Shown here: in pieces, positions 53,255 to 61,646 of the stretch
How the letters are laid out: every line of letters begins with the position of its first letter
How positions within the stretch are numbered: position 1 is the stretch's first letter
Assembly: GCF_003316765.1 (NCBI RefSeq)
Contig: NZ_NIJF01000060.1
Coordinates: forward strand, 186,001-250,000
Length of the DNA: 64,000 nt
Direction: 5' to 3'
Source: Bacillus sp. P14.5
Lineage (GTDB): Bacteria > Bacillota > Bacilli > Bacillales > Bacillaceae_B
Notes under the pieces: generated by a model
The model's input: the letters and a program-made list of their open reading frames with translations, nothing else
Databases searched by the model: none
Told to the model about the DNA's origin: nothing
Translations under genes and position numbers: made by a program

Positions 53255-53400
53255 TCAATCAGAGAACCGCGCTTTCAAATCCACCTTGCCGCTGCCCCGC
53301 CTATAACTGACAACGGCAAAAATAAGGACGACAATCAGAACCCCTATCAGGAACCAGCCTGATATATATTCCCTCCGTATACCGCTTCATCACCTCAACA
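53255..53400 (-). pseudogene. Possible small single-helix membrane protein with a lost base
   Basis: From ATG 53400, MKRYTEG; adding one G to the GGG run gives EYISGWFLIGVLIVVLIFAV and a basic tail to a TGA at 53255, about 48 residues. Without the added base the frame is uninformative. Only tentative. Confidence 0.35.
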
Positions 53401-53422
53401 TCTTCGCTCCTATGAGAGAGTT

Positions 53423-53845
53423 TCATCCGAATACGATTTCATAAATAAGATAAAACCGGTACATTGCGCCCGCAAACATAAGGGTTAGCACCGTAATGAA
53501 TATGTATCTGAATTTGTAGACCCAGTAGTACTTATACTCCTCTGGATTACCCCACTTCTTCATATCACTTCTCAAGTGATAGAACAGAATGAATAATGCC
53601 GGAGAAACTACAAAGATAATGATGAACAGAAATAGGGTTTGATTAAAATAATTCATCTCCTCGCTCGAAAGAATCGACCTTAATACCTCTCCTATTGATA
53701 CCAGAAACAACACGAACAACATGATATTGGAAGTGAATATATCCGCCAGTTTCTTCCCGCTTTTCATATCTCTCAGGATAAAAAAAGGAATAAGAATTAA
53801 TAAGAGAAATGCACCTAAAAGAAAATAAATCGTATCACCTGTCAT
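53423..53845 (-). CDS. Hypothetical membrane protein
   Basis: 140 residues from ATG 53845 (GGGGGGAG 4 bases upstream). Four hydrophobic segments (about 6-24, 38-57, 68-92, 112-138) with cytoplasmic-type loops MKSGKKL and RSDMKKWGNPEEYK. No family recognised. Confidence 0.6.
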   Translation of the reverse strand: MTGDTIYFLLGAFLLLILIPFFILRDMKSGKKLADIFTSNIMLFVLFLVSIGEVLRSILSSEEMNYFNQTLFLFIIIFVVSPALFILFYHLRSDMKKWGNPEEYKYYWVYKFRYIFITVLTLMFAGAMYRFYLIYEIVFG

Positions 53846-53934
53846 GAAACTCCCCCCTTTCCTTTCATACGAAAACAAATACTAAAGGTTTCAGTTTCAT
53901 TTCTGTACAAATCAGACTGAAGGTAAATCCATCA

Positions 53935-55164
53935 TCAAAATCCCTTAGCAACGACAGGCTTTCGATCGGTTTGAAAAAGACAATTTATCACGCTGCTATA
54001 ACGTTCATCGGAGATTTCCATCAGTCCCCATCTTAAAAAGAAATGTGCATTTTTCACTCCCATAACCCATGAAGAGAACTCGGCAATGTCCATTTTAATT
54101 TCAACTTCATATGATCCTTTTTCTTCTATCTTTACAATTTTTCCATTTTCAAAAGCTACTATAAATGGCAAGGAATTCGATGGATAGAAACTATCAAAAA
54201 TGGAAAATTTAACTGCTAGTGTAACGCCGGGATTGAACTGATGACTCTTCTCTTGAAGGTCTTTAAAGAAGTTAATACAATTGACAATTCTGTACATGAC
54301 CCCGATTCCTGCATTTGCAGTGTGTTTGTTGTCAGTAGCGGAAGGGAAATCCACCATGGTCGTTTGCCCGCTTTCAGGAGAGTTAACAAAATGCAAAAGT
54401 TCATCCGAATTAGAGTTCATTACCACACGATTGATTTGGTCAGATTGTCTGTGCAGAAACGTTGAAATTTCCCTTAGCACCTGTGGCGACTCAAAGAAAA
54501 GTTCGTGAATATACAAATCTTTTTCTTCTATGCTGTACACAAAATACCCTTTCACTTCTCCTTCGTCGACAAAACCGATTACCTTCCCAAACGAAAATGG
54601 CCGATTCAATTCCCTTTCAAAAGGAAACCTTTTCGTCATTCCGTGAGTTCTCGAATAGACCCTGTTGTAACATTCAAGAACCCCTTCTCTATCTTTAAGA
54701 CCCAACTCTGCCAAGTGCCCCTTTTCATTATAATCAGGAAATTCTCTTGTGCTTATGTAAAATTGATAATTCTTAGTGCCGATCCCGAAACCCATTTTTT
54801 TATAAAAACTCACTTTAAAAGGATGCAACATGACAACATTGGAATTTGCCTCTTCATTCAACTGAAGGAAGTACTGAAGCAGTTGATAGGCATTTCTTTC
54901 TCTTTTATGCATCATATCAACAGCCACCATTCCTACTCCCCCAGCTTTGATCGGAGTAGAAGAATAGTTCACTTCAAAATCAAGCGTCCTCATTCCTGCA
55001 ACTAATTCATCACCTTTGAACACACCATATAAATGTTCTTTGCTTGTTTCTTCAATATGGTTCATCAGCCATTTATCAGCGTTCAATCCTTGAAATGCTG
55101 AATTGGCCAATTTACAAAACTTCTCATAATCGATCCCGGATATCTTCCTGATTTGTCTTTCCAT
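53935..55164 (-). CDS. Eis-like GNAT acetyltransferase with SCP2-type domain
   Basis: 409 residues from ATG 55164 (AGGAGG upstream). N-terminal GNAT domain with GGVGMVAVDMMHKRERNAYQ (acetyl-CoA loop) and MLHPFKVSFYKKMGFGIG; a second GNAT-like domain; C-terminal sterol-carrier-like fold with DIAEFSSWVMGV. This is the three-domain Eis architecture. Eis enzymes acetylate amines, including aminoglycosides in mycobacteria; Bacillus members are mostly unassigned. Confidence 0.85.
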   Translation of the reverse strand: MERQIRKISGIDYEKFCKLANSAFQGLNADKWLMNHIEETSKEHLYGVFKGDELVAGMRTLDFEVNYSSTPIKAGGVGMVAVDMMHKRERNAYQLLQYFLQLNEEANSNVVMLHPFKVSFYKKMGFGIGTKNYQFYISTREFPDYNEKGHLAELGLKDREGVLECYNRVYSRTHGMTKRFPFERELNRPFSFGKVIGFVDEGEVKGYFVYSIEEKDLYIHELFFESPQVLREISTFLHRQSDQINRVVMNSNSDELLHFVNSPESGQTTMVDFPSATDNKHTANAGIGVMYRIVNCINFFKDLQEKSHQFNPGVTLAVKFSIFDSFYPSNSLPFIVAFENGKIVKIEEKGSYEVEIKMDIAEFSSWVMGVKNAHFFLRWGLMEISDERYSSVINCLFQTDRKPVVAKGF

Positions 55165-55345
55165 CATATCCTCCTAACAAACTGCTTCTAAGAATCTACT
55201 TTTCAATCAAAAAATCAATATCTTCATCTAACCACATTACCATATCTTTTTGAAGATTTCTTAACAATCCAAAATAGAAGAACCAGTGTCTCTCTTTCCC
55301 ACAAAAAAGCGTCCCCAAAAAGGAGCCGCTCATAGTTTATTGAAT

Positions 55346-55747
55346 TCACCTTTTAACCGTATTATTCATCTCACTCGCAAGCTTTTTAAAATATGAATAA
55401 AAAGCAAACCAGAAAATCAAATAGACAACGATAAACCCGGCTACACCCAATACAATTGGAATGAAGTTAAACGGAAGCCAGCCAATATATAAGGCGAGCG
55501 GGAACCACAAGAAAATAGATAGGAGAAAGTGAATCGACGTTTGCTTCAACGGACTCCACTGATCCACTTCAAACAGTTTTGAGGATGCGCCGAAGTAAAT
55601 CCCCATCACCATGCTCCCCAGCATACTGAGCCAGATATCTGACACGGCGGCGTCCACATTCATCAGTTTTAGAATAGTGAGGGCTGTGAAGGTGAATATC
55701 GCGGTAAAGCCTAATCCAATCAAGCTTCTTCTCAAGAGATCAATCAT
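55346..55747 (-). CDS. DUF3021 membrane protein
   Basis: 133 residues, four membrane helices, with VDQWSPLKQTSIHFLLS as in DUF3021. Its start overlaps the LytTR regulator gene by 4 bases, the usual arrangement for this pair. Probably modulates the regulator at the membrane. Confidence 0.85.
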   Translation of the reverse strand: MIDLLRRSLIGLGFTAIFTFTALTILKLMNVDAAVSDIWLSMLGSMVMGIYFGASSKLFEVDQWSPLKQTSIHFLLSIFLWFPLALYIGWLPFNFIPIVLGVAGFIVVYLIFWFAFYSYFKKLASEMNNTVKR

Positions 55748-56199
55748 CTTGTATCAACTCCCAGTATTAATTTTTGTTTTATTTCTTGAACATATTTCCG
55801 TGAAACGTATTCTTTACTGCCCGAGTAAAAATGGACGCAGAGACTGCCATTAAACGCTAACTCGAACCGCTTGATTCTATTTAGGTTGCCAATCGCCGAT
55901 TTTGATAAGCGGCTGAAACCGCAGCTCTCCAGGAGTTCTTCTGCTTCGTATAGTTTCATATTGAGTTCAACGGATTGTTTGTGAATGGAAGCATATACTT
56001 TACGGTTTACAGCGAAGACATAATCGATTTCATCTGGTGAAAGCAGGATGGATTGTTCTCCTTCCGATCCCACAATTCGATTGGGTGTTTTTGTTTCTAA
56101 CTTTTTCACAAGCTCTTCCAGTTCTTTTGACCACTCCTTCGCATGAATCGTTATGAGGGTTTCGTCGTACTTATCATGGATTTCAATATTGACCTTCAT
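55744..56199 (-). CDS. LytTR-domain DNA-binding regulator
   Basis: 151 residues. C-terminal LytTR domain (about 55-145): EIDYVFAVNRKVYASIH, GFSRLSKSAIGNLNRIKRF and GSKEYVSRKYVQEIKQKL. No receiver domain, so not a two-component regulator. Coupled to the DUF3021 gene. Confidence 0.9.
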   Translation of the reverse strand: MKVNIEIHDKYDETLITIHAKEWSKELEELVKKLETKTPNRIVGSEGEQSILLSPDEIDYVFAVNRKVYASIHKQSVELNMKLYEAEELLESCGFSRLSKSAIGNLNRIKRFELAFNGSLCVHFYSGSKEYVSRKYVQEIKQKLILGVDTR

Positions 56200-56250
56200 T
56201 CCTTACCTCCTCTCCTTATCCTTACTATAGCAACAATCTTCAATTCAATT

Positions 56251-56398
56251 GGTTATTTCTGCATAACCTGCCTTTATTTATGTATGACCTGCATGATTCT
56301 TTGCGTAAGTTGAGCAGCTCTTATCTTTCCTGTATACCTGGAAATGTTGTTGTTTTCCTATCTCAATATTTAATAGTCGCAAGTTTATGAAAAGAGCC
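56251..56398 (+). repeat. Decayed MITE copy E
   Basis: The right part (AGCAGCTCTTATCTTTCC ... AATAGTCGCAAGTTTATGAA then AAGAGCC) aligns with the right half of copies A and B; GGTTATTTCTGCATA at 56251 may be the decayed left end. The flanks do not match, so the target duplication is lost or the ends are wrong. Confidence 0.5.
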
Positions 56399-56422
56399 CC
56401 GAATAATAATCCGAAGAAAAAA

Positions 56423-56447
56423 GTCCAGAGATTGATCTCCTCTGGAC
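56423..56447. terminator. Terminator of the dinB-like gene
   Basis: GTCCAGAG / CTCTGGAC, 8-bp stem just after the stop at 56461, A-rich on the plus side. Confidence 0.7.
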
Positions 56448-56460
56448 GAATAATCGTTTA

Positions 56461-56925
56461 TCAGCGTTGTGCCGGCCAAGACCCCTGCAATTTTCTCAGT
56501 TGAATGATCTGTCCTGTGTGATAAGCATCATGCATCATGATGTCCAACAATTTCTCTTCAAAAGCATCTTGATCAGGGTCGGAATCGGAAACTGACGAAA
56601 GTGCTCTTCGAAGGTTAAGATGGGCACTTTCAGCACGCTCCACTACTTCCACCCACTCACTGGTGTTGGAATCGGTAAGTGAAAAAGTCTCATCGCCGTC
56701 CAGGTTATTTGTCCACTCACGACCTTCCACTTCAGCAGTCAGCCTCTCTTTGTAATAAATAAGATGATTGACGTTTTCCCAGATGGTTTTGGTCGCCTCG
56801 CCAACAGGCTGCCATTCTGCCTGTTCCGCAGTCAGCCCTTCTATTGCAAACTTAAAAGGAGCATACCAGTTTTCTTTATCATAAGTTGTGTCAAGCAAGT
56901 GTAAAAGGGTATCTCTTCGCATCAT
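56461..56925 (-). CDS. DinB-family protein
   Basis: 154 residues from ATG 56925 (AGGAGGAG upstream). Four-helix bundle with metal-type histidines: WENVNHLIYYKERL and LLDIMMHDAYHTGQIIQLRK. DinB/YfiT proteins bind a divalent metal and some are thiol-dependent transferases; substrate unknown. Single gene. Confidence 0.85.
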   Translation of the reverse strand: MMRRDTLLHLLDTTYDKENWYAPFKFAIEGLTAEQAEWQPVGEATKTIWENVNHLIYYKERLTAEVEGREWTNNLDGDETFSLTDSNTSEWVEVVERAESAHLNLRRALSSVSDSDPDQDAFEEKLLDIMMHDAYHTGQIIQLRKLQGSWPAQR

Positions 56926-57088
56926 CTTGATCTCCTCCTGAATGATTAAATTCAAACAACTCTATCAATAACTAGATTCTCTATTTTGGCGAAACTTCCT
57001 GCGCCAATCTTAAAAATCAACCACAAGTGAGAACTGGTGATTTTCTTTGCGGCTTAAAGCCTCTCTTAGCGGCCACTGCCTAAAAGTC
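56926..57088. other. Intergenic lead-in to the 57.1-kb array
   Basis: No gene or hairpin recognised. Confidence 0.3.
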
Positions 57089-57335
57089 CCACTGATTAAT
57101 CTCATCAGCCAATTGCCCTCTATGATAAATATTTTAGAAATAGGAGAAGATATTCCGCTTATTACCAAAAAAGCACCAGAAGCAGCCCAAATAAGCGGAG
57201 AAATTCCGCTTATTTGCTAAAAAGATGTGAAAAGAAAATAGTTCATTTATCTCTGCTTAAGCGGAAAATTTCCGCTTATATACCCAATATCGAAGGCAAT
57301 CTCGCAGCATAGCCGGAAAAATTCCGCTTATTTTA
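57089..57335. repeat. Hairpin array of AAGCGGAA type, four units
   Basis: Units at about 57140, 57191, 57257 and 57309 (51, 66, 52 bases apart), e.g. ATAAGCGGAGAAATTCCGCT then TAT. The first 50 bases (CACTGATTAATCTCATCAGC) match the element at 30477. Confidence 0.8.
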
Positions 57336-57741
57336 AATTTCTCCTGTCCTTCACAGGTTAACATCCTGCTCGAATGGTAAGAAGAGTAAGGTAACCTGCT
57401 AATCCCCTCATCAATAGAGATTTTATATACCTCGCTATAAGCTTGCTGGACCTCCCTGCAATGCCAGGGGTAAGAACACAAAGTGTTCCGATTACAAAGG
57501 TATACCTCGCTGCTGCTATTCTCAAAACAATAAGGATGCCTTCTCAAAAAAACAAAGAGTCACCTCATTGATTAAACGGCAAAGAAAAATAAGATTAGCA
57601 GTGCCTCACTCTCTTATTTTGGCAATTTTAAAAAATGTATTAACATATTCAGTAATTCTAAGACCTATTACTAGTGAAAGAATCGTTACTATTATACCAT
57701 TGACTTGTAAGTAGTTTATTACCCTGAAGGAGGAGTTCTTT
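57336..57741. other. Intergenic stretch before the SDR gene
   Basis: About 400 bases. A 96-codon minus-strand frame here crosses the array and has no ribosome binding site, so I do not call it. No operator identified. Confidence 0.3.
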
Positions 57742-58497
57742 TTGTCTAAGTTAGATAACAAAGTGGCGATTATTACTGGCGGCTCAGGCGGCATTGGGAA
57801 AGTAACAGCCAAAAAGTTTCTAAAAGAAGGTGCGAAGGTTGTTCTGGTTGACTTGTTCGAAGAATCTTTGATTGAAGCCAAAGAAGAACTAAAAGACTTA
57901 GGAGAAGTTGTAACCATCCAAGGTGATGTAACGAAAGAAGAAGAAGTTAAGAATTACGTCAAAGAGACGGTAGATAAGTTCGGTAGAATTGATATTTTCT
58001 TCAACAATGCCGGTATTGAAGGGAAAGTCGCACCCATAACAGAACAGGAAGTTGATGACCTGGATAAAGTTCTCTCTGTAAATGTTCGCGGGGTATTCTT
58101 AGGTTTAAAACATGTGTTGAGGGTCATGCAGGAACAAGGCTATGGAAGTGTCATTAATACTTCATCAGTGGCCGGTCTTAGCGGAAGCCCCGGTGTCACA
58201 CCTTATATTGCATCAAAACACGCTGTCGTGGGGTTAACAAAAGCAACTGCATTAGAATCAGCAGGCTTTAATGTCCGGGTGAACTCGGTCCATCCGTCTC
58301 CGGTCAACACCAGAATGATGCGATCACTGGAAGCTGGCATGGGAGTGGATGAAGCAACACTAGCGAAATCCATTCCTTTAGCGCGTTACGGGGAGTCTGA
58401 AGATATTGCCAATCTTGTTTTATTCCTGGCTTCTGACGACAGTGCCTTCATCACAGGCAGCCAGTACCGGGTAGATGGCGGTATGGGTGCTTTATAG
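57742..58497 (+). CDS. Short-chain dehydrogenase/reductase (classical SDR)
   Basis: 251 residues from TTG 57742 (AAGGAGGAG 7 bases upstream). Cofactor loop IITGGSGGIGKVTAKK, NNAGIEG, catalytic Ser in INTSSVAGLSG and YIASKHAVVG (YxxxK). The Asp in VVLVDLFEES points to NAD(H). Resembles glucose 1-dehydrogenase/3-oxoacyl reductase types; substrate unknown. Confidence 0.9.
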   Translation: MSKLDNKVAIITGGSGGIGKVTAKKFLKEGAKVVLVDLFEESLIEAKEELKDLGEVVTIQGDVTKEEEVKNYVKETVDKFGRIDIFFNNAGIEGKVAPITEQEVDDLDKVLSVNVRGVFLGLKHVLRVMQEQGYGSVINTSSVAGLSGSPGVTPYIASKHAVVGLTKATALESAGFNVRVNSVHPSPVNTRMMRSLEAGMGVDEATLAKSIPLARYGESEDIANLVLFLASDDSAFITGSQYRVDGGMGAL

Positions 58498-58511
58498 AAA
58501 AAGTAGAGTTA

Positions 58512-58545
58512 GAGGGAGATCAGTTGATGATCTCCCTCCTTTTAA
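58512..58545 (+). terminator. Rho-independent terminator
   Basis: GAGGGAGATCA / TGATCTCCCTC, 11-bp perfect stem, 5-base loop, then CTTTT. Confidence 0.9.
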
Positions 58546-58684
58546 GTGGTATTCCCTAGTAAATTGGACTAAAAAAACCTAATCCTCCTGTTTATCTGGA
58601 GAATTAAGTTCTTAACAGTGTTCGGGCTATGAGCCTAATACTGACTTCCTGCTTCTATTTTCCTTTAACCTGGACATTCTGGAA

Positions 58685-59230
58685 CTACTTCCATATAGCC
58701 ATATACTTCTTTTTGTACTTTGGGTCGTCCACCGTATCTATCAAGTCTAACGCTGCTCGTTTAATAGTACCGTCATTATAATGATCATATAAATTCCTCA
58801 TATTTTGCTGTATATCATTCCGAATTAAGGTGAAATTTTTTTCATCTTTTCCATTTTTAAAACGTTCTGTCATATACTCCATGACCATTTCTTTTTGAGG
58901 CGTACCAGCAATTCCAACCTTCCAGATGGACTGGAGGCTGTGTCTGGCTGTTACAAACTTTTCATCATTGGTTACCTCCCACAATCTAGGAAAGTCTTTC
59001 ATGATTCTCAACTCTGGATCGCTTATAGCCTGATTCGCTAAATATTGGGCCGCCCGTGATCGTTGATGGTTATCTTTATGAGTTAAGTCCTCTAATAATT
59101 GATTCCACACTTCATACGCCCAATCAACTTTTTGGTCAGTTATATTTAAGATTTTGTGAAAAGCTTCGTAACGCTCCTCTTTATCGCCTGATTTAGATTT
59201 TTCAAATTCTAATTTTATTTCACTATCCAC
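58685..59230 (-). CDS. HEAT-repeat-like protein
   Basis: 181 residues from GTG 59230 (AGGAGGTG 5 bases upstream). All-helical with repeated helix pairs: RYEAFHKILNITDQK, QRSRAAQYLANQAI, ATDE-free VTARHSLQSIWKVG and IKRAALDLIDTVDD. Soluble scaffold-type protein; function unknown. Confidence 0.65.
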   Translation of the reverse strand: MDSEIKLEFEKSKSGDKEERYEAFHKILNITDQKVDWAYEVWNQLLEDLTHKDNHQRSRAAQYLANQAISDPELRIMKDFPRLWEVTNDEKFVTARHSLQSIWKVGIAGTPQKEMVMEYMTERFKNGKDEKNFTLIRNDIQQNMRNLYDHYNDGTIKRAALDLIDTVDDPKYKKKYMAIWK

Positions 59231-59278
59231 TACTACACCTCCTAGGGACGTCAGGGCCACTCAGCTGCTTCTTTAGCT

Positions 59279-59665
59279 TTACTGCTGTATTAACTGAATA
59301 AGATTTCCGCACGTATCATCGAAGACAGCTATAGTGATTCCGCCCATTTCCGTTGGCTCCATAGTAAACTGGACCCCTTTTTCCACTAATCGCTCATACT
59401 CCATTTGGATATCAGCAACCCCAAACATGGTAACAGGTATCCTATCAGCAAATAACTTCTGTTGGTACTCTTTAGCGGCTGGGTGCTCATTCGGTTCCAG
59501 CAGAAGCTCGGTTCCATCTTGTTTATCTGGAGAAACAAGCGTTATCCATCGATGTTCCCCTGTAGGAACGTCATGCTTTTTAACAAAACCCAGCGTATCG
59601 GAATAAAATTTTAATGCCTTGTCCTGGTCTTCTACAAATATACTAGTAACAATGATATTTAACAT
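59279..59665 (-). CDS. VOC-family (glyoxalase/bleomycin-resistance-like) protein
   Basis: 128 residues. SIFVEDQDKALKFYSDTLGF, HRWITLVSPD, ELLLEPNEH and GITIAVFDDTCGNLIQLIQ give the two beta-alpha-beta3 modules with the end Glu replaced by Gln. AAGGAGG upstream. It follows an ArsR-type regulator gene and is probably co-transcribed, the common ArsR-VOC pair. Confidence 0.85.
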   Translation of the reverse strand: MLNIIVTSIFVEDQDKALKFYSDTLGFVKKHDVPTGEHRWITLVSPDKQDGTELLLEPNEHPAAKEYQQKLFADRIPVTMFGVADIQMEYERLVEKGVQFTMEPTEMGGITIAVFDDTCGNLIQLIQQ

Positions 59666-59706
59666 TCATTGACCTCCTTGGATAATGGTAATTTTCACTG
59701 AAATCC

Positions 59707-59985
59707 TTAATCTATCCATCCTTTCAGCAGATTTAGAAGCGGCTCCTTGTTAAAATGCAGCACTCGAAATTTTCCTTTTCGTTTTGAATTGACAAGCCCT
59801 GCTGCCTCCAGAGCAGAAAGATGTTTCGCTATCGCTTGTCTTGAAATAGCCAGGTTGTGTTTCATAACGAGCTTTGTCGTAAGTTCATACAAAGTCAGCT
59901 CGTTTCGTTCAGATAGCTCGTCCAAAATAATCCTACGAGTCGAATCACTAAGTGCTTTGAATATAGCGTCTTTATCCCATTTCAT
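59707..59985 (-). CDS. ArsR-family regulator, probably translated from a leaderless mRNA
   Basis: 92 residues from ATG 59985. AIFKALSDSTRRIILDELSE and SRQAIAKHLSALEAAGLVNS form the winged helix; no ArsR metal-site cysteines, so it is the SdpR/YdfF-like type usually paired with SRPBCC or VOC genes. A TATAAT ends only 6 bases before the ATG and there is no ribosome binding site, which fits a leaderless message. Two operators lie in the promoter (59998, 60027). Confidence 0.8.
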   Translation of the reverse strand: MKWDKDAIFKALSDSTRRIILDELSERNELTLYELTTKLVMKHNLAISRQAIAKHLSALEAAGLVNSKRKGKFRVLHFNKEPLLNLLKGWID

Positions 59986-59991
59986 AGGTCG

Positions 59992-60044
59992 ATTATATGC
60001 AACTTCCAGGTTGCATTTCAACCATAAGCAACTAGAAGGTTGCA
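59992..60044 (-). promoter_or_regulatory. ArsR promoter with two palindromic operators
   Basis: On the minus strand: TTGAAA (60021-60016), 18-bp spacer, TATAAT (59997-59992), then 6 bases to the ATG. The spacer is exactly the palindrome TGCAACCTGGAAGTTGCA. A second copy, TGCAACCTTCTAGTTGCT, lies at 60027-60044, centres 29 bp apart. Confidence 0.8.
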
Positions 60045-60262
60045 TATCAAACAAGCGAGTAATAAATATTTCCATGGACTTTACAAAGAGATATATGCCA
60101 CGATTCAATTAACCAGAATTTAATGCAATAATGCGAAACAATTTTGTTATAGCTTCGTCTAACTATTGAGTGGTTATCTGAACAGTGCGTTATTAAGAAT
60201 CAATGAGGTATCTTTTTTTAACAAAGATCATGTGAAGAAATACTTATATCCAGGAGGGAAAA

Positions 60263-60589
60263 ATGAAGAAAGTAATTACACTCTTATTCCTGCTTTTACT
60301 ATCCATCATTTTGGGCTGCTCCATTTCAAATGAAGAAACAATTAAAGATTTACCAGATGAAGAGCTGCTTGTAAAGCATTGGAATAATTTGAGTGATAAA
60401 AGGAAAAGTTCTCTAATTCAAGTTATCCATAGAGAGGAAAGCTTCCATACAAATTATGACGAGTCGATGGATAAATGGATTATGCTTTTCGATGCAGGAA
60501 TGCGGAATACTTATTATCAGGATAATGATTTAAAAAAAGCCATGCTTGAATTTAACAGGGATAGGGAGATAACAGAAGATAGCAAATAG
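60263..60589 (+). CDS. Small putative lipoprotein
   Basis: 108 residues with AGGAGGG before the ATG. Signal LLLLSIILGCS with lipobox cysteine at about 19. The mature part is helical and charged (KKAMLEFNRDREITEDSK). Function unknown. Confidence 0.65.
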   Translation: MKKVITLLFLLLLSIILGCSISNEETIKDLPDEELLVKHWNNLSDKRKSSLIQVIHREESFHTNYDESMDKWIMLFDAGMRNTYYQDNDLKKAMLEFNRDREITEDSK

Positions 60590-60678
60590 AGCACGGCATG
60601 GCTGCCTCTTTTCAGCGGAATCTGCATAAAAAAGGCACCCAGCGCTCCCCCAGCTGCCCATAGATAAAGGACTCTTCA

Positions 60679-61518
60679 TTACTGGATGTCTTCAAAAGAA
60701 ACTCTATACCAAAAATAAGTAAATTTTATTCTAAAACCAAGGCTCTCTGCTACAGTAACGGAAGGTGTATTGATCTCCATGCAATCCCAGTACGGAATAA
60801 TATTATTTTCCAGACAGTCTCTTACAAAGAAATGAGCCGCTTTTTGTGCAAGTTTTTTTCCTTGATAAAATTCAACCGTCTCAATATCTACTCCGTGAAT
60901 GTTTCCTGCTGCCACGCCTGAAAAACATATGCTCGCTATTTCATTTTTATTAACAACAGCATATCCAATTCCCTCCGTTAAAAATTTCTCATATGTCGTC
61001 CAGAATTCCAGGATTTTCGTCTGCAGGAAACCTATATTCTTATATGTAGTATCGTCCCTATTTCCCAAGATATCTTTTGTGATCTTCTTTACTTCATACC
61101 CTTGCTCAATGACTGGTTCCTTGTCTTCTATGTAATCATCTTTGTGTAATTCATAAACCCTTTGCTTGTAACCGGTTATATTTTCACCGAATACTTTTTT
61201 TATCGTAGTGTCCCAAGCAGCATGGTTTCCTATCGCTTCAAAACCTGTTAATCCAGCCTTATGGGCTTCCGGCTTGATGGCTGAAGTGAAAAAATTCTTT
61301 AATTCATTGTTAAATGGCTCATTTTCCGCGTCTCCAATAAAAATAATGCCGTTATTGCTGCCAAGCCAGATGAAACCTGATGCAGGAGAAAGTCGATCGT
61401 CAACAAAAATACGATCGGAATGGTTCTCTTCAAATACAGCCTTTACTTCCAAGTGCCCTTCTGGATTTAATAATTTCTTACACCTGTGAAATTCAGACTC
61501 CTTCAGTTCTGTGATCAT
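60679..61518 (-). CDS. GNAT_acetyltran (ZmaR-like) acetyltransferase
   Basis: 279 residues from ATG 61518 (GAAAGGAAG upstream). ASGFIWLGSNNGIIFIGD near the start and, at the C-terminus, VEFYQGKKLAQKAAHFFV, NIIPYWDCMEINTPS and VAESLGF match the PF12746 group, which includes the zwittermicin self-resistance enzyme. Other members are unassigned. An earlier start at 61647 would read through the terminator of the gene upstream. Confidence 0.8.
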   Translation of the reverse strand: MITELKESEFHRCKKLLNPEGHLEVKAVFEENHSDRIFVDDRLSPASGFIWLGSNNGIIFIGDAENEPFNNELKNFFTSAIKPEAHKAGLTGFEAIGNHAAWDTTIKKVFGENITGYKQRVYELHKDDYIEDKEPVIEQGYEVKKITKDILGNRDDTTYKNIGFLQTKILEFWTTYEKFLTEGIGYAVVNKNEIASICFSGVAAGNIHGVDIETVEFYQGKKLAQKAAHFFVRDCLENNIIPYWDCMEINTPSVTVAESLGFRIKFTYFWYRVSFEDIQ

Positions 61519-61592
61519 CTCTATCTTCCTTTCTCCAAAACTAGGTCCTTTGTGTTTGTTCTGTTCCAAACAAGCTCTCCTCAAAGCAAAAC

Positions 61593-61628
61593 AGGCAGCA
61601 GCCCTGATGAAATCATCAGACCGTGCCT
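61593..61628 (-). terminator. Terminator of the VOC gene
   Basis: CTGATGA / TCATCAG core stem extended by AGGCA / TGCCT; on the minus strand followed by GTTTTG. It lies between the VOC gene and the ZmaR-like gene. Confidence 0.65.
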
Positions 61629-61646
61629 GCACATTCTGAATTACCA

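Noticed and set aside
57257-57547. 96-codon minus-strand frame
   Set aside because: It is made partly of the hairpin array and has no ribosome binding site; composition is not protein-like.
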